From Pokkaliibacter plantistimulans (GTDB taxonomy: Bacteria > Pseudomonadota > Gammaproteobacteria > Pseudomonadales > Balneatricaceae): DNA of 48,237 bases. Positions 47,236 through 48,237 of this stretch are shown here, one piece after another (position 1 is the first letter of the stretch; the number at the start of each line of letters is the position of its first letter). Made by a program: the position numbers and the translations under genes. The DNA lies in assembly GCF_003194385.1 (NCBI RefSeq), contig NZ_LAPT01000008.1, forward strand, positions 1 to 48,237, in the 5' to 3' direction. The notes below the pieces were generated by a model. That model was not told the DNA's origin and searched no databases. It saw only the letters and a list, made by a program, of their open reading frames with translations.

Positions 47236-48066
47236 TTAACCGTGCTGGCTGATAATCGGGTTGAGCCAGGGCCGCAGGCCGCCAAGGGTGTAGCCACCGT
47301 CAACGGTCAGACACTGGCCGGTGACAAAGCGGGCATCCTCAGACAGCAGCCACAGCACTGCATCAGCCACCTCTTCCGGCGTACCGATGCGGGCCAGCGG
47401 TGTATGGCGGATAAAGGGGCGCTGACTGGCCTCGGAAGACAACACCCCCTCCGCCATCGGCGTGGCGATAATGCCGGGGCAGACATTGTTGACACGGATC
47501 TGATGGGCGCCAGCCTCCACCGCTACGGTACGCATCAGGCCATCCAGTGCACTCTTGCTGGCGGCATAGGCGGCAATGCCGGGCATCGCCCCCTGCGCCG
47601 TCCACGATGAGGTGTTGACGATGGCACCGGCGACGCCCTGTTTGCGCATGGCGTCGATCTGATACTTCAGACAGCAGAATACGCCGCGCAGATTGGTGGC
47701 GATGATGTGGTCAAAATCCGTCAGCGAGAAAGCTTCCACAGGAGCAAAGGCACCCAGCGTTCCGGCGTTGTTCCAGGCCAGATCAAGCTGGCCAAAATGC
47801 TGCACCGTCCGTTCGATCATGGCGCAGACCTGAGCCTCGTCACTGACATCGGTGGCGATGGCCAGCGCGCGGCCACCTTCAGCCGTAATGGCACTGACCA
47901 CCTGTTCCAGCTCGGCAGTGCGGCGCCCGGCGACCACCACCTGAGCCCCTTCGCGCCCGAGACGTAATGCCGCCGCCTTACCCATACCGCTGCCACCACC
48001 GGTGATCAGTACGGTCTTGCCACTGAAGCGTGAAGGAATGTGTGTGGAACTGGAAGTGGATTGCAT
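47236..48066 (-). CDS. short-chain dehydrogenase/reductase
   Basis: A 276-aa classical SDR. Cofactor motif TGGGSGMG at 22-29, NNAG at 99-102, catalytic Ser154, Tyr167 and Lys171 (YAASK), and the usual late stretch NNVCPGIIATPM and GQCLTVDGGY. An Arg-rich AGRR after the second strand (about 47-50) suggests NADP(H). Substrate cannot be read from the sequence; it resembles glucose-1-dehydrogenase-like and cyclohexanol-type SDRs. It is a lone gene beside a porin remnant and an IS end. Confidence 0.9.
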   Translation of the reverse strand: MQSTSSSTHIPSRFSGKTVLITGGGSGMGKAAALRLGREGAQVVVAGRRTAELEQVVSAITAEGGRALAIATDVSDEAQVCAMIERTVQHFGQLDLAWNNAGTLGAFAPVEAFSLTDFDHIIATNLRGVFCCLKYQIDAMRKQGVAGAIVNTSSWTAQGAMPGIAAYAASKSALDGLMRTVAVEAGAHQIRVNNVCPGIIATPMAEGVLSSEASQRPFIRHTPLARIGTPEEVADAVLWLLSEDARFVTGQCLTVDGGYTLGGLRPWLNPIISQHG

Positions 48067-48195
48067 GATGTGACCTCGTTAGCCTGTTGGCGTTCGTCAA
48101 AGTGAATGCCGTTTCGGGGAGGTCTATTATTGGCTGACGGTCAGAAGAGATAACGGGGGCGCTGGTTGGTTGATTCTTAACTGGTGGTTTGGAGT

Positions 48196-48237
48196 GGCTT
48201 TGTTGCATAAATAGAACACAGCTTACAAAGCCCCTTT
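48196..48237. mobile_element. partial IS5/IS903-like terminus
   Basis: GGCTTTGTTGCATAAAT (48196-48212) closely resembles the terminal inverted repeat of IS903-group IS5 elements. The rest would lie beyond the window. The bases ACAAAGCC at 48225-48232 repeat the first eight in inverse order, so a plain hairpin cannot be excluded. No transposase is in view. Confidence 0.5.

Overview
The window reads as chromosome of a GC-rich, probably marine or rhizosphere gammaproteobacterium, most likely of the Oceanospirillales/Pseudomonas-like side of the class. The backbone order hemB-ppk1-(creA)-ppx-trxA-rho-ubiD is the one known from Pseudomonas. Rho has the Escherichia coli length (419 aa), and the metabolism (TRAP transport, sarcosine oxidase, trimethylamine oxidation) is typical of marine heterotrophs. 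The genus cannot be fixed from the sequence. Both ends fall in repeats: a 213-bp element with terminal inverted repeats at the left, and an IS5/IS903-like terminus at the right. The window may therefore be a whole contig.

Left part (1-7.3 kb): a minus-strand operon purU-folD-soxB-soxD-soxA-soxG for heterotetrameric sarcosine oxidase, with the two enzymes that take the released one-carbon unit from methylene-THF to formate. A pair of near-identical 40-bp units, each with an AGGAA-N7-TTCCT palindrome, precedes purU. Next (7.6-12.7 kb) is a gluconate island: a LacI-type repressor divergent from gntK and a TRAP transporter (dctQMP type), with two clear operator palindromes. One sits between the -35 and -10 boxes; the other lies on the gntK translation start.

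Middle part (13.2-34.8 kb): housekeeping genes. These are a Na/Pi cotransporter with a Pho-box-like site, a methyltransferase, a secreted unknown, rlmJ, the moxR-DUF58-transglutaminase trio, hemB-ppk1 behind three 11-bp-phased Pho half-sites, creA, ppx, trxA, rho behind a long C-rich leader, ubiD, fre and parC. Phosphate uptake and polyphosphate turnover are thus linked by shared candidate PhoB sites.

Right part (34.9-48.2 kb): a SulP transporter, a CbiM-like membrane protein, a B3/B4-domain protein, an amt operon with a near-perfect sigma-54 promoter and an unlisted 59-aa membrane protein, a soluble mini-chemoreceptor, and a trimethylamine locus. In that locus tdm (DUF1989-GcvT fusion, TMAO demethylase) is intact, but the upstream tmm (trimethylamine monooxygenase) is broken by one in-frame TAA. 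Divergent from tmm is a regulator with the unusual order HTH-HTH-PAS. An SDR gene and a decayed porin fragment close the window.

The most interesting items are the nonsense-broken tmm beside intact tdm, the tandem-GerE/PAS regulator, the Pho and Gnt operator sets, the sox operon palindromes, the amt-linked small membrane protein and the previously unannotated porin remnant. Sox and Tdm both feed methylene-THF, so FolD/PurU may serve both ends of the window.
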